From Melitaea cinxia (lineage: Eukaryota > Arthropoda > Insecta > Lepidoptera > Nymphalidae), in assembly GCF_905220565.1 (NCBI RefSeq), contig NC_059414.1, positions 12,894,001 through 12,958,000 on the forward strand: a stretch of 64,000 nucleotides of DNA. Reading direction: 5' to 3'. Position numbers and translations under genes: made by a program. Positions within the stretch are counted from its first letter, which is position 1, and each line of letters opens with the position of its first letter. Below, one piece after another: positions 8,621 through 18,206 of this stretch. The notes under the pieces are model-generated. The model was not told where the DNA came from. It did no database searches and was given only the letters and a program-made list of their open reading frames with translations.

Positions 8621-11620
8621 TTATTGTATGTTACGCGACATATAGTACTTCTTTAGACGTTGCTTAAAACAGGCTGGAGTAGAAGCACGTCTTATTGAAA
8701 GCGGAAGAGAATTCCAAAGGCGGACAGCTTTAGCAGTGAAGGAATTAGAATAGAAGGAGGATTTATGGGAAGGAACTTTTAGAAGTAAATTGGAATCAGA
8801 TCTAAGGGAACGTTCATGGGAATTGCAAAGATACGTGAACCGTTCTTTAAGATATTGAGGGGCATCAGGATTGAAAAGTACACAGTAAAGTAGGGAAAGT
8901 ACATGAGTATTCCTGCGAAAACGAATCGGGAGCCACTTGAGTTTCTTACGGAAATCGGAGACGTGGTCGTATTTGCGAAGGCCAAATACGAACCTTATAC
9001 AAAGATTCTGGAGTCGCTCAAGCTTATTCAGTTGCTCCTCTGTAAGATCTAAGAAGCATGCATCTGCATAGTCAAGAATCGGCAAAAGGAGTGATTGGGC
9101 TAGTGCAATTTTAGTAGGCAAAGGAAGAAAGAACTGAAGACGACGAAGTGACCCGACGGCTGCAAATATCTTTCTACTAAGTTCAGTTAATTGAGGTGAC
9201 CAGGAGAGAAACTGATCTAGCGTTACTCCCAAATTCTTAACATTCTTGCTGTAGTTCAGAGTTGTATTGTTAAATACTAAAGGTGGTATAAGTGACCAGT
9301 CTATACAACTCATCAGCTTTGGACTACCCACGATAATGACCTGGGACTTTGAAGGATTGACTTTTAACCCGAACGAGTTGCTCCATTTATAAATGTTATT
9401 TAAGTCATTATTGAGTTGATTGATACCTGAGGGTAAGTCAGCCAACTTAGAATGGGTATAAATTTGAAGATCGTCCGCATACAGGTGGTAGAGAGAAGAA
9501 ATGTTTTTGCTGATTGAATTAATAAATAAAGAAAATAAGAGAGGAGACAACACGCCACCTTGCGGTACGCCGGCAACGACGTTAGCCCAGTCAGAGAAAG
9601 TATCTTGAACTCGCAACCGTTGCCGGCGCCCATACAAGTAACTGTGAAACCAATCAATAACCGGTGGAGATATATTAAAGGAACGCAAGACAGAAAGCAA
9701 AATATCGAAATCCACAGTGTTGAAGGCATTACTGAAGTCAAGTAATGCCAACACTGTAAGACTTCGGTTATCCATAGCATGTCTAATGTCATCAGTAATT
9801 TTGACAAGAGCAGTAACCGTGCTGTGACCCCTCCGAAAGCCGGATTGGAAAGGATTTAAGAGGTTGTTCGAGGAAAGGAATGATGTTAGCTGTTGATGTA
9901 CAAGACGCTCTAAAACCTTGGACAAGAAAGGTAGGATGGAGATGGGGCGAAATTCGGAAAACTCAGATGGATTAGGTTTTTTGGGTAAAGGAATTACTAG
10001 AGCGTCTTTCCAGCAGGAAGGAAAAGTACTGGAAGAGAGGGATTCGTTAAATATGTGTGTTATGATAGGAATGATGTGATCAATGATAGGGATAATCATT
10101 TTACGACTAACGGAGTCACAGCCCACTGCGCTAGAACAAACTGCTAGTACGTTCTCTTTAACATCACACTCGGATAATTGATAGAAATTAAAGGGAGAAA
10201 ATTCAAATGGAGTTTGTATGGCTGAAAGGTGTGCAATAGTGTTTGACTTGGTGGTACCATCGATAGTACACGAATTTGTGAAATGATTATTAAGACCATT
10301 GAGGTCGAAAGAATTAAAAGGTACAGTCTCTTTGATTTTGCCAACCCCAAGCGATTTTAAAAATTTCCATACCTTAGCAGGGTCTGTTTCTTCGAGTACA
10401 GATTTATGAATATGGCGTCGTTGTGCGTCTCTACATGCTCTATTGCAGCGATTACGAGCTATCTTATACTTTTCCCAATTAGATGAACTTGTATTGGACT
10501 TGTATTTCGCTTTGGCCCTGTTTTTCTGGTCTTGCAGAGCTTTAATATCAGCTGTAAGCCATGGAGCTGGAAGATGCCTAACACGCACGGGACGTACCGG
10601 GGCGTGAGTATCAAAAAGATGGGTAAGTAGGGAGTTAAAAATGGCAATTTTATCATCCACACTAGACGCACCAAGTACTGAAGACCAGTCAATTTTAGCA
10701 GCATCTTCGCATAGTCTGTTCATGTCCATACCACTAAAATTGCGTTGCAGGAGGATTCTCGACCTAGCTTTAGGGGGTTTTATTTTATAAGAAACAAAAA
10801 TAAGATCATGGTATGAGAATGCATCCGCAGAACACTGGCCATGTTTTTCAACGTGGTCAGGTGAGGAGACAAGAATAAGGTCAAGAAGAGATGGAACACA
10901 GTTAGGAAAGGAGTGAGTGGCTTGAAGGGGGAGGATGTGCATATTGGCAGAATTAATGACGGAGCGTAGACGTGAAGATCTCCCGTCGAATTTTAGAAGG
11001 CACGTATTAAAATCCCCCATGATTACAGTATGACTATATAAAGGAGTAAACAACTCTAAAAGATTTTCAAAAGACGAGAAATAGTCAACAGTCAATGAGG
11101 GGTTGTAATACACACCCAGAAGAATCTTGGTACGTGATAACGAAATTTCGAGGAAGAGATGATCTGGCCCGCAACCATCATTAGAAAGAGATTTATGAAT
11201 GACTGAATATGGGATGTGAGCACGGAGATAGATGGCAACGCCGCCACCTGCCCGTCCAACACGATCGCTGCGAATGAGATGGAATCCAGGGAGGGAATAG
11301 GACGTGGACATTAAGCAAGGTTTAAGCCAGGATTCTGATACCATGATTGCATGAATATTCCCTATTTGAAAATTGGATAGAAGATCAGGATAATGACCAG
11401 GAATACTCTGTGCGTTTATGTGTACGATATTAAGATTGTTAGGAACATCGAGAAATTGAGAAACAAGATTATCGGAAAGAGATGGAATACTTAGAAAACT
11501 ACAGTCGAGACTGTGTACCTCAGAGGAGGAAGAGAAGGAATAGAAAGAGTTGTTGCTGTCGCTATCCATTAACGATAAATATAAATATAATAAATAAGAA
11601 AAATATGCTATATTTATCAA
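8621..11620 (-). CDS. LINE ORF2: AP endonuclease plus reverse transcriptase, 999 aa
   Basis: This is the ORF2 polyprotein that nicks target DNA and copies the element RNA at the nick. The endonuclease spans about residues 63-280: HINAQS (68-73), MVSESW with the catalytic Glu96, MGDFN (201-205) with Asp203 and Asn205, and SYHDL with His271. In the last motif the usual Asp before His is Tyr, a change I believe occurs in related insect LINEs. The reverse transcriptase spans about 540-790: the fingers motif FRPISILP, motif A LALLDFSNAF with Asp628, motif B GVPQGG (684-689), and motif C YADD (714-717). The C-terminal thumb region ends with RLWNSLPLSIRR near residue 970 and there is no RNase H domain. 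No frameshift or stop interrupts it. Translation may start at Met1 or, more likely, at Met18 (11569), because the first 17 residues look hydrophobic and untypical. Other open frames inside this interval are shadows. Confidence 0.95.
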   Translation of the reverse strand: MINIAYFSYLLYLYLSLMDSDSNNSFYSFSSSSEVHSLDCSFLSIPSLSDNLVSQFLDVPNNLNIVHINAQSIPGHYPDLLSNFQIGNIHAIMVSESWLKPCLMSTSYSLPGFHLIRSDRVGRAGGGVAIYLRAHIPYSVIHKSLSNDGCGPDHLFLEISLSRTKILLGVYYNPSLTVDYFSSFENLLELFTPLYSHTVIMGDFNTCLLKFDGRSSRLRSVINSANMHILPLQATHSFPNCVPSLLDLILVSSPDHVEKHGQCSADAFSYHDLIFVSYKIKPPKARSRILLQRNFSGMDMNRLCEDAAKIDWSSVLGASSVDDKIAIFNSLLTHLFDTHAPVRPVRVRHLPAPWLTADIKALQDQKNRAKAKYKSNTSSSNWEKYKIARNRCNRACRDAQRRHIHKSVLEETDPAKVWKFLKSLGVGKIKETVPFNSFDLNGLNNHFTNSCTIDGTTKSNTIAHLSAIQTPFEFSPFNFYQLSECDVKENVLAVCSSAVGCDSVSRKMIIPIIDHIIPIITHIFNESLSSSTFPSCWKDALVIPLPKKPNPSEFSEFRPISILPFLSKVLERLVHQQLTSFLSSNNLLNPFQSGFRRGHSTVTALVKITDDIRHAMDNRSLTVLALLDFSNAFNTVDFDILLSVLRSFNISPPVIDWFHSYLYGRRQRLRVQDTFSDWANVVAGVPQGGVLSPLLFSLFINSISKNISSLYHLYADDLQIYTHSKLADLPSGINQLNNDLNNIYKWSNSFGLKVNPSKSQVIIVGSPKLMSCIDWSLIPPLVFNNTTLNYSKNVKNLGVTLDQFLSWSPQLTELSRKIFAAVGSLRRLQFFLPLPTKIALAQSLLLPILDYADACFLDLTEEQLNKLERLQNLCIRFVFGLRKYDHVSDFRKKLKWLPIRFRRNTHVLSLLYCVLFNPDAPQYLKERFTYLCNSHERSLRSDSNLLLKVPSHKSSFYSNSFTAKAVRLWNSLPLSIRRASTPACFKQRLKKYYMSRNIQ

Positions 11621-12212
11621 AATGAGACAAAATGTAAGATAAATTAATATATGTGATACTACAGAAAAAAATACTTATATATAAAATAAAAGTATATATA
11701 TGAATTATATATATGTGTGTATATATATACACGTCCAATTTAACGACCCGCCCGCCAGCTATTGGAAAAAGAAAATTAAAAAAAAAGTGTAAAAATTGAC
11801 ATGATTTTGGTACCAGACAACAATAATATACAAAAAGTAATAAATAAAAAAAAAAAACAACACAATACAGTCATTATCAGGTAGGATAAAAAAAAAAAGA
11901 CAATTAACAACAATATTGAATATTAACGACATTTGTGTCATTTCTAAACGACTGACAGTAATAGTTGAAATGTCATTGTCAGAAGTCACTCTTAGAAACA
12001 AATGACATAACAAAACAAAAACAACAGAATAATATAAATTTAGCTTACTGTTAAAAGAAATGTGTAAATATAAAGGAAATATAATGCAAAGTAGTCAGTG
12101 ATAAAGTTTTTTTTGTGTACCGACAGAAGTTTAATGAATGAAAAATAAAAATAAAAATAAAAATAAACTTGCCAAAGGTTAAACAACGACAAAATAAAAA
12201 TACTTGAAGGTA
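11621..12212 (-). other. LINE inter-ORF spacer
   Basis: 592 bp of AT-rich spacer between ORF1 and ORF2. It contains CCCGCCAGCTATT (plus strand, 11750-11762), whose exact reverse complement occurs upstream of ORF1 near 13038-13050, so the transcript could pair across ORF1. ORF2 must therefore be translated by reinitiation, an internal start or a separate transcript; the sequence does not say which. Confidence 0.6.
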
Positions 12213-12974
12213 TTACTTCTGTTTTACAGTCCTTCTCGTGCGTGAAGCTGCCCGTTGTTTTTGATCAGCTGGTTTAGAAGCTGGACTCTTCTCCTGCAAT
12301 GAAGAGCTCTCAGCTGTTGAGTGGGGAATGCCTTCGAGATCCGAGAGACACTCAGCCCTGTAATGCTCACCGTCCACCGCCACGATGTGGATTATTCCGT
12401 CGCGTGTCCAGCAGTTAACCACACCAAAACGCTTTCTTGCCTCTAAAAACACTTGATGGCGAGTCTTCGTTAAGAACTCAGATTGAGTAAACCCTGACCC
12501 CTTTAGTTTAGTTTTAGCAAACCACACTTTATCGCGTACCGCAGCATCGGTAAACTTTATGACAATAGGTCTAGGCTTTTTGTCAGATGGTCGACCCAGT
12601 CGGTACGATGCCTTGATGCTGCTGCTCGAGAAGTTAAGAAGTTTCAAATGGTCTGCTACGAGGGTGGTAATTTTTAGTGACGTGTCTTCAGACTTATCCT
12701 CCGGGACACCATGCATCAGAAGCGTTTTGCGCCTCCTCCTCATTTCCAGGCGGTCAACCTCTCTGTCTAGTAATTCGACCTGACGTTGTAGTGATTTAAG
12801 TGCTATGAGAATGAAAGATTTGAATGACTCGAACTCAGCAGCCAAGGATGATGTTGAAACTGGAGAGTGAGAATTTCCCTTCTGGAGATCTTTTTGTTGT
12901 TTTTGCTGGAATTCGTCCATCCTTTTGTTGAACATCTCAGACATAGCAATGATGGTATCCTTCAAAGACTCCAT
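12213..12974 (-). CDS. LINE ORF1: coiled-coil nucleic-acid-binding protein, 253 aa
   Basis: ORF1 proteins of LINEs bind the element RNA and assemble the ribonucleoprotein. Here residues 1-35 are Gln/Lys-rich. Residues about 45-82 form a coiled coil (LKSLQRQVELLDREVDRLEM). A central domain from 84 (LLMHGVPEDK) to about 145 resembles the RRM-like fold of L1-type ORF1, including the conserved basic segment YRLGRP (123-128) and PIVIKF. A C-terminal domain has VWFAKTKLKG and a KTRHQVFLEARKR stretch. The tail (225-253) is Ser/Lys/Arg-rich. There are no CCHC zinc knuckles. The frame is intact, 592 bp upstream of ORF2. Assignment rests on position plus domain style; the same fold is also seen in some insect host and viral proteins. 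Confidence 0.85.
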   Translation of the reverse strand: MESLKDTIIAMSEMFNKRMDEFQQKQQKDLQKGNSHSPVSTSSLAAEFESFKSFILIALKSLQRQVELLDREVDRLEMRRRRKTLLMHGVPEDKSEDTSLKITTLVADHLKLLNFSSSSIKASYRLGRPSDKKPRPIVIKFTDAAVRDKVWFAKTKLKGSGFTQSEFLTKTRHQVFLEARKRFGVVNCWTRDGIIHIVAVDGEHYRAECLSDLEGIPHSTAESSSLQEKSPASKPADQKQRAASRTRRTVKQK

Positions 12975-13176
12975 GGTTATTGATAATTTAGTAGGTGTTG
13001 GTTTTTGCAGTTAAAGAAATTAATTACGTAGGATAATAATAGCTGGCGGGTAACAGGGTGCAATCCTAAAGAATATGCATTAAACGAGCAGGAAAACTTA
13101 TTAAAATTAATTTAAATTCAAAAAATAACTAACACTATCCAAAATTGTGTGTTGACACTTTCAAATCTACCCGCCG

Positions 13177-13231
<55 letters not shown>
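13177..13231. repeat. Homopolymer of 55 A
   Basis: An uninterrupted run of 55 A on the plus strand, immediately followed by GCATCATCAGCAGCATCATC. It lies at the 5' edge of the LINE, i.e. poly-T in the element's sense. It could be a reverse-transcription end artefact, an older retroposon tail, or an assembly uncertainty. Confidence 0.9.
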
Positions 13232-13232
<1 letters not shown>

Positions 13233-13339
13233 CATCATCAGCAGCATCATCAGCAGCAGCATCCTACAGCTGGACAAAGGGATCCTCTTCATATACGACA
13301 AGATTAATTTAGTCAAGACTGAATATTACATACATATAA

Positions 13340-13543
13340 TCACGCCTCTTTCCCGTAGGGGTAGGCAGAGACCACTTATTTCCACTTGCTACGATCCTTA
13401 CACACTTCTTTTGCTTTGTCCACTTTCATTATTCCCTTCATACATGCTCTTCGGTTTAGGGTATTCTCGACCTGGCCTTTTGTCAAGACGTCCTTTATTT
13501 GGTCTCAGAACGTCCGCCTAGGTGTACCCCTTCCAACCCTTCC
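13340..13543 (-). pseudogene. C-terminal fragment of an older LINE ORF
   Basis: Read on the minus strand this gives a recognisable C-terminus: TPRRTF, then an in-frame stop, DQIKDVLTKGQVENTLNRRA, MKVDKAKEVCKDRSKWK, a second in-frame stop, and VVSAYPYGKEA before the terminal stop. This pattern is typical of C-termini of lepidopteran RTE-like retrotransposon proteins. Two internal stops make it dead. Its 3' side is interrupted by the young LINE at 8281-13259. Confidence 0.7.
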
Positions 13544-13784
13544 ATATCATACTTCTCAACTGAATATTTGCTAATTTGTACTAAATAAGCCAGTAAGTAA
13601 GCATCTCACTGCCCGGGAAAGGCTCATTGACATCCAAGTGTATGTTAACTTTATTTTAATTATGCTGGTTTAATATATATATTTATCCTCTTATGGAAAA
13701 TTGTATAATTATAGTTAATTATATGGTATTATGATTCATTAAGTTCCATTTATTGGTATTATATTTAAGCAAGTTCTTATCAAA

Positions 13785-13786
<2 letters not shown>

Positions 13787-13847
<61 letters not shown>
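13787..13847. repeat. (TA)n microsatellite, about 61 bp
   Basis: A perfect alternating TA tract. Similar tracts occur at 7798, 46319 and 53494. Confidence 0.95.
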
Positions 13848-13850
<3 letters not shown>

Positions 13851-13899
13851 ACACACAATACATTAGTAATATACCTAATATACAATATACCAAATAACC

Positions 13900-13955
13900 T
13901 TTCCTACACGGGGAAAGAGGCCTATGACTAGCAGTGGGATATTACAGGCTGCAGC
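13900..13955 (+). repeat. Family B SINE, 3' tip
   Basis: CTACACGGGGAAAGAGGCC through GTGGGATATTACAGGCTG matches the last ~55 bp of the SINE copies at 49345 and 56050. Confidence 0.7.
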
Positions 13956-14669
13956 GACAATATAGTAATTTACTTGGATGGTGTTCATTAAAAATCTGTT
14001 TTATTTTAACAGGGCTTCTTTGCCAGTGGGATGTTTTTAGCAGCTTGTACAATTTACTTACGTGTAATAGACATTTTTTTCTTCCTTTATTCATTCTTAT
14101 AACATTTATAATATTCTTTTATGTCGGTCAGTAAATATACAAAAATTATATTTTTTTTTTTTTGATACCATGATCCTCATTTATTTTTTCTTGCAACTTT
14201 AAATTAAACAATCTGTTTAGTGGAAATCATATTTTTTTTTTTTGTTTTAATTGTATTGGAATATAAATTAAAAATTAGAACAACAAACGATTCGCAAATT
14301 TAATACTAGCAGGCGTGTAAACGGTTCTTACATAAAATCTTATAAGAGGGTAATCAATTTTATTTTTTATTTTGACACCGACTTGCTAGGCCGTAGTTAC
14401 AGTCTATTGGATATGACATAATAGAGAACGTATGTCAGACAAGCAACATCGTGGGACAAAATTATGTAAACGCGATTATTAAATCTATAATCAGGTAAAG
14501 CAGTATTACTTTACACGATTCAGTAATTTGACATAGCCGCCGCTATTCGGGTGTAAGAGTTATCGACCAGAATGAATGTGCCAATGTCATGAACATCGCA
14601 AAAAGAAATTCACAATAACTGTGACGTAGTTGATAAGATCTTTATTGACTAATCAAATAATATACTTAC

Positions 14670-14799
14670 AATCTAAATGTTTCTTTTTCGGTGCAATCAT
14701 CTCTTCGGTTGTGGCTTTACATACAGATTTCGCTAAACCCTGCCCCGCGATACTGTGGCGAGCGGCAAGAAGCCTATCGTTTATTGTTTGGCCCGCCAT
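14670..14799 (-). CDS. lap: like-AP180 / PICALM clathrin adaptor, first coding exon (partial gene)
   Basis: The minus strand encodes [20 protein letters not shown] and continues through [10 protein letters not shown] to KKKHLD (43 codons plus one base), the start of the ANTH domain of AP180/CALM proteins. These bind PI(4,5)P2 and clathrin and recruit SNAREs at the plasma membrane and synapse. VCKAT and KKKHLD belong to the conserved lipid-binding start of ANTH. The exon ends T|GTAAGTAT at 14670 (phase 1), which would complete a Tyr codon in the next exon, as expected for this family. The chosen ATG (14799-14797) has a strong context (AGG before, G after). An in-frame ATG 21 bases upstream (14820-14818, adding MSGLNVR) has a weaker context and may also be used. 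The 5' UTR probably extends to around 14950. I found no later lap exon between here and position 1, so the first intron exceeds 14.6 kb; it hosts the LINE at 8281-13259. Confidence 0.9.
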
Positions 14800-14955
14800 C
14801 CTCACGTTCAGTCCAGACATAAACTGATTTTATACACTTCTAAACACTTATTTTCGCGTTTTATCAAATTCACAAAATTATTTAGGACGATGACGGGTAA
14901 AATATGTCACCGCCCCCCCGACTGGCACTATACTAATTTCAAGATGGCTGACTAG
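14800..14955 (-). promoter_or_regulatory. lap 5' UTR / probable promoter-proximal region
   Basis: Upstream of the lap start codon lies GC-mixed DNA with a G7 stretch (plus-strand CCCCCCC near 14912) and CAGCCATCTTG in the sense direction. No TATA box is obvious. The 5' boundary is an estimate from composition only. Confidence 0.35.
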
Positions 14956-15189
14956 ATTTTGAAGAAGTGTTGCTCGATTACAATAAACTTACTAAAAGCA
15001 AATTTTTTTAATAACCAGATTCCTAAAAGTATTTCATCGATTATTTCAATTTTATATGTAATGTGCATTACTATTACAGTAAGATAGATAGGTCCCCCAG
15101 ACCTTACTTATTTTCTGATAGACAAAATATATACAAAAATTAGAGTGTACAGTGAACGTATATAATTATGTCTGCTACCTTAGGCTGTT

Positions 15190-15530
15190 TGTGTGGCTAC
15201 GGCAATAAAGAATATAGCCATCCTCTCTTCCCGTAGGTGTCGTAAGAGGCGACTAAATGATAACACAATTCCACTACCACCTTGGAACTTATAAAACCGA
15301 CTGATGGCGGGATATTCATCCAACTGCTGACTTCGAAATACTCAGGCCAAAGACAGTCAGCAGCGTCTTCGATGCAACAAATCCAGCCCTGCGGTCACCA
15401 ATCCGCCCGCCAAGCGTGGTGACTATGAGCAACACCCGCGAGTTCACGCCATTTTTGGCGCGAACTTGTGGAGGCCTATGTCCAGCAGTAAACTCCGATT
15501 CGCTGAAGTGACTGACTGACTGACCTTAGG
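15190..15530 (-). repeat. Family A repeat, nearly full length
   Basis: Reverse orientation: the element end (AAAGAATATAGCCATCCTC and TCTTCCCGTAGGTGTCGTAA) comes first, the head (GAGGCCTATGTCCAGCAGT) last, followed by TGACTGACTGAC. The middle has decayed relative to 55110. Confidence 0.8.
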
Positions 15531-15539
15531 CTGACTTTC

Positions 15540-15835
15540 AATTTTCAGATATTGGTGAGGTGGTGCAGGCAAAGCACAGCAGGAAATTTCCTGCTCAAAA
15601 TATGGAGCAGCCCGACTGAGGTAGTACCTCGACCTAACATAAGATCACAGCTAAATAATACTATTTTTAAGCAGTGTTGTGTTCCTGTTGGTGAGTAAGG
15701 CAACCAGAACTCCTGGATATAGGATATGATCAGCAACGCGCCAGCGATGTTTCTAGTATTTGCAGACGTCTATGAGCCACTGTAATAGCTTACTATCAGG
15801 TGAGTTATACGCTCGTTTGCGGACCTAGTCTTTAT
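15540..15835 (-). repeat. Family C repeat
   Basis: Contains GCAGGAAATTTCCTGCTC, GGAGCAGCCCGACTGAGG, CAGTGTTGTGTTCCTGTTGG and CAACGCGCCAGCGATG in C-family order. More diverged than 59276. Confidence 0.75.
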
Positions 15836-15839
15836 ATAT

Positions 15840-16070
15840 ATATATTTCTTGTGTGCGTGTGTATGTCACTGAATTCCTCCTAGACGGCTGAACCGATTTT
15901 GATGAAATTTTTTGTGTGAGTGCAAGGGGATTCGAGGATGGCTATTAAATATTATTCTATTTTAATATTAGTTTGTCCCGACAGTTAGTGGTGAGATCAA
16001 ACTGAGAAAAATATTTGAAATTTTGTGTTATGGCAAAACAACGTTTGCGGGGTCAGCTAGTTATATATAA
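15840..16070 (+). repeat. Family E retroposon tail
   Basis: 'ctagacggctgaaccgattttgatgaaat' and the end GCGGGGTCAGCTAGTTAT mark a standard E copy about 230 bp long. Confidence 0.7.
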
Positions 16071-16572
16071 AAAATAGCTGCTTAAGTTACGTAAAAATAG
16101 TATTAACTTTAGGTATTTTCTGATTCTTACGTATGTTGTAAGGAATATTGTAAAAAATTGACACTGCCAAACACGTTCTGTCGGTAGTATTTATTACCAG
16201 ACAATAATTTGATTCTATTGCAAAAGTCTTACAAAATATTTTAGCAATTTCTTATACTAGTAAATTTTATACTTTATTTTAAATTTTATACTTTTAATCT
16301 ACAGGTGCTAAAATTGATGAACTGATTTAAAACTTAATACAACATTTATGATTTTACAAAGTTCCCGATTTCCGGAAGAACCTGGTCTTAAAATAGTCCC
16401 TGAAATATTAAAGGAAAAAAATAGCTTTAAAATTATATTTTGACACTTTAAATTTTGTAAACATAAATTAACTGACAGTCGGAGACTTATTTTTTCTACG
16501 ATATTAGGGGACTATTTTAAAAACTGGCTTTGTTCGTAAATCGACAACCAAATAGAAGCATCAAGCTTATCA
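16071..16572. other. AT-rich non-coding
   Basis: No exon or repeat assigned. Confidence 0.4.
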
Positions 16573-16915
16573 CTTCAGCATCAGCCTGTAATATCCCACT
16601 ACTGGGCATAAGCCTCTTTCTCCATGTAGGAGAAGGTTCAGAGCTTAATCCACCACGCTGCTCCAATGCGGATATATTCCCTATTATGAATAACGATCGC
16701 TATAAACTGTACATGATAACAACCGGGACCGATGGCTTAACTGGCTCCGGTGGCACGGTGAAGAGATCTAAAAGGACTGCAAAAACACCCAGACCACAGC
16801 AAACATCTGTTTGGCCAATACTAATGTTTGTTCTGTGCGGGGATTGAGCCCGCGACCGCCAGCTCACCAGCCGCAAACCAGTGCTGTGACCGTTGTGCGA
16901 ACGCGTCGTCATCAA
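16573..16915 (-). repeat. Family B tRNA-derived SINE
   Basis: In reverse orientation the copy starts at 16915 with a tRNA-like head containing the B-box relative GGCTCAATCC (16851-16860) and runs to the tail CAGCCTGTAATATCCCACTA at 16573. The same order is seen in direct orientation at 49345-49682. Confidence 0.8.
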
Positions 16916-17129
16916 GCTTACATTAAGTTTAAAGAAGTTCATTAAATTTAATGCCTGTAATTATAAAGAAATAACTTTACTCGTAAAAAAAGTTGCTTAA
17001 ATATTTTGTAGGGATAATACTTATTACGTACAATTCTTACGTACTACTTTAGCAACTGCTATCTGAAAATTGGCCGTCGGTCTCAGCTAACGGGTAAGAT
17101 GTTCGTTATATTACATAGCGGATGAAATA

Positions 17130-17420
17130 ACTTAAATCAATATTTTGATACGTGAAGCGAAAACTTTGTACCCCTTTTTACGAAAATTGCGTAGACGGAG
17201 GAGTATGAAATTTTGGACACTTATAGCTTATATAGAGGAGTGCAGAATTCTAAGATATTTTAAAATTATGTATAAAAAATATATTAAATCAATAAAAAAA
17301 CATTATACTCACTACAATACGTTTGACACACACATACGAAATACACGTAGAATAGGTACTCGTTCCGTAGCAGAAATCTTCGTTGAATCTGCGGCACGGT
17401 TCGGATTTAATTAGATAGGT
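17130..17420 (+). repeat. Possible dispersed repeat, basic open frame
   Basis: An 89-codon frame (17145-17414) is rich in Lys/Arg/Tyr. I have an uncertain recollection of similar sequence as a lepidopteran repeat, but no second copy exists in this window. I do not consider it a gene: it has no good start context, no splice logic and no known domain. Confidence 0.25.
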
Positions 17421-17534
17421 GGTATTTTCTAAGGAAGAGGTGAAAGCAGCAGTAAAAAACACAAAATTGGAAAATCAGACTCTCTGACTCTTTCTGACTC
17501 TGACTGACTCTGAACATTGAGCATATAAAGTATG

Positions 17535-18206
17535 TGGGTGAGCATGTATCTAAGGGTGCTAGCGTTGTTTTATACTTCTTGAGTGTGTCACCCATACCTA
17601 ACCGAGGAAAAGATAAGAACTCTGGTGGTACCTATTGTAAAACAAAACCATACAGGGGATGTTTTTGATAAACAAAATTATAGACCCATATCATTGGCTA
17701 CCATAATTACGACGATATTGGAGGTGTACTCTATAGTCGCTTAGACAAACAGATAAAACTGCATAACGGATAGTTCAGATTTAGACCCGGACTGTCCACT
17801 AAAAGTACAGTGCTGTATCCCAATCATATTGTCCGATACTGTACAGACAGAAACATACCAGTTTATGCTTGTTTTCTGGACCTTTCAAAGGCCTTTGATT
17901 TGATGTCCCACGATAAATTAAAGATTAGAGACCACGCTACCTACAGAACTTATACGTCTCTTAATGTATTGTTACGGTAACTAGAACAATATAGTTGGTT
18001 GGGTGAGCTCGCTATCGAAACCGTGCCGACTGGAATATAGGTTGGGGGAAGGAAAAGCGACCTCGCCTAAGCTTTTAAGTCTGTATGTTTATCGTCTGAT
18101 TGAGGAGCTGAGCAGCACCAAAGTTGGATGCTCTATAGATACTGATAATATGGTGCTGCTGAGACCCTCAATCAAATCCTTTAGAAAATTAGTAGGATCC
18201 CGGTGA
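17535..18206 (+). pseudogene. Decayed LINE reverse transcriptase fragment
   Basis: Conceptual pieces in shifting frames follow reverse-transcriptase order. VVPIVK then NYRPISLATI (17619-17705) is the fingers region. RFRPGLSTKSTVL at about 17780 is followed by IPVYACFLDLSKAFD (motif A, ~17856-17900). ATSPKLLSLYV (motif B region, ~18058-18092) precedes VGCSIDTDNMVLLRPSI, where the YADD of motif C is lost. Several frameshifts and stops are present. The pieces look like an RTE/L2-type insect LINE, different from the 8281 element. Confidence 0.75.

Larger units (their letters stand above)
8281..13259 (-). mobile_element. Non-LTR retrotransposon (LINE), near full length, both ORFs open
   Basis: About 4.98 kb, read right to left: 5' region (13259-12975), ORF1 (12974-12213), inter-ORF spacer (12212-11621), ORF2 with endonuclease and reverse transcriptase (11620-8621), then a 3' UTR ending AATAAAGTATATT and an (ATT)n tail at 8281. 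The six bases CATCCT flank it at 8275-8280 and 13260-13265, a plausible target-site duplication. The surrounding repeat (7940-8280 and 13266-13543) reads through once the element is removed. A run of 55 A (plus strand) at 13177-13231 and a GCATCATCAGCA repeat lie at its 5' edge. Domain order and the C-terminal RLWNSLPLSIRR motif, with no RNase H, suggest the Jockey/CR1/Daphne group; the exact clade is inference. Open ORFs and an intact tail imply a recent insertion. Confidence 0.9.

Noticed and set aside
14630..14955. Plus-strand open frames
   Set aside because: Antisense to the lap first exon; the minus strand carries the ANTH-domain start and a perfect donor.
17145..17414. 89-codon basic open frame
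   Set aside because: No domain, weak start, composition typical of AT-rich repeat DNA; kept only as a possible repeat.
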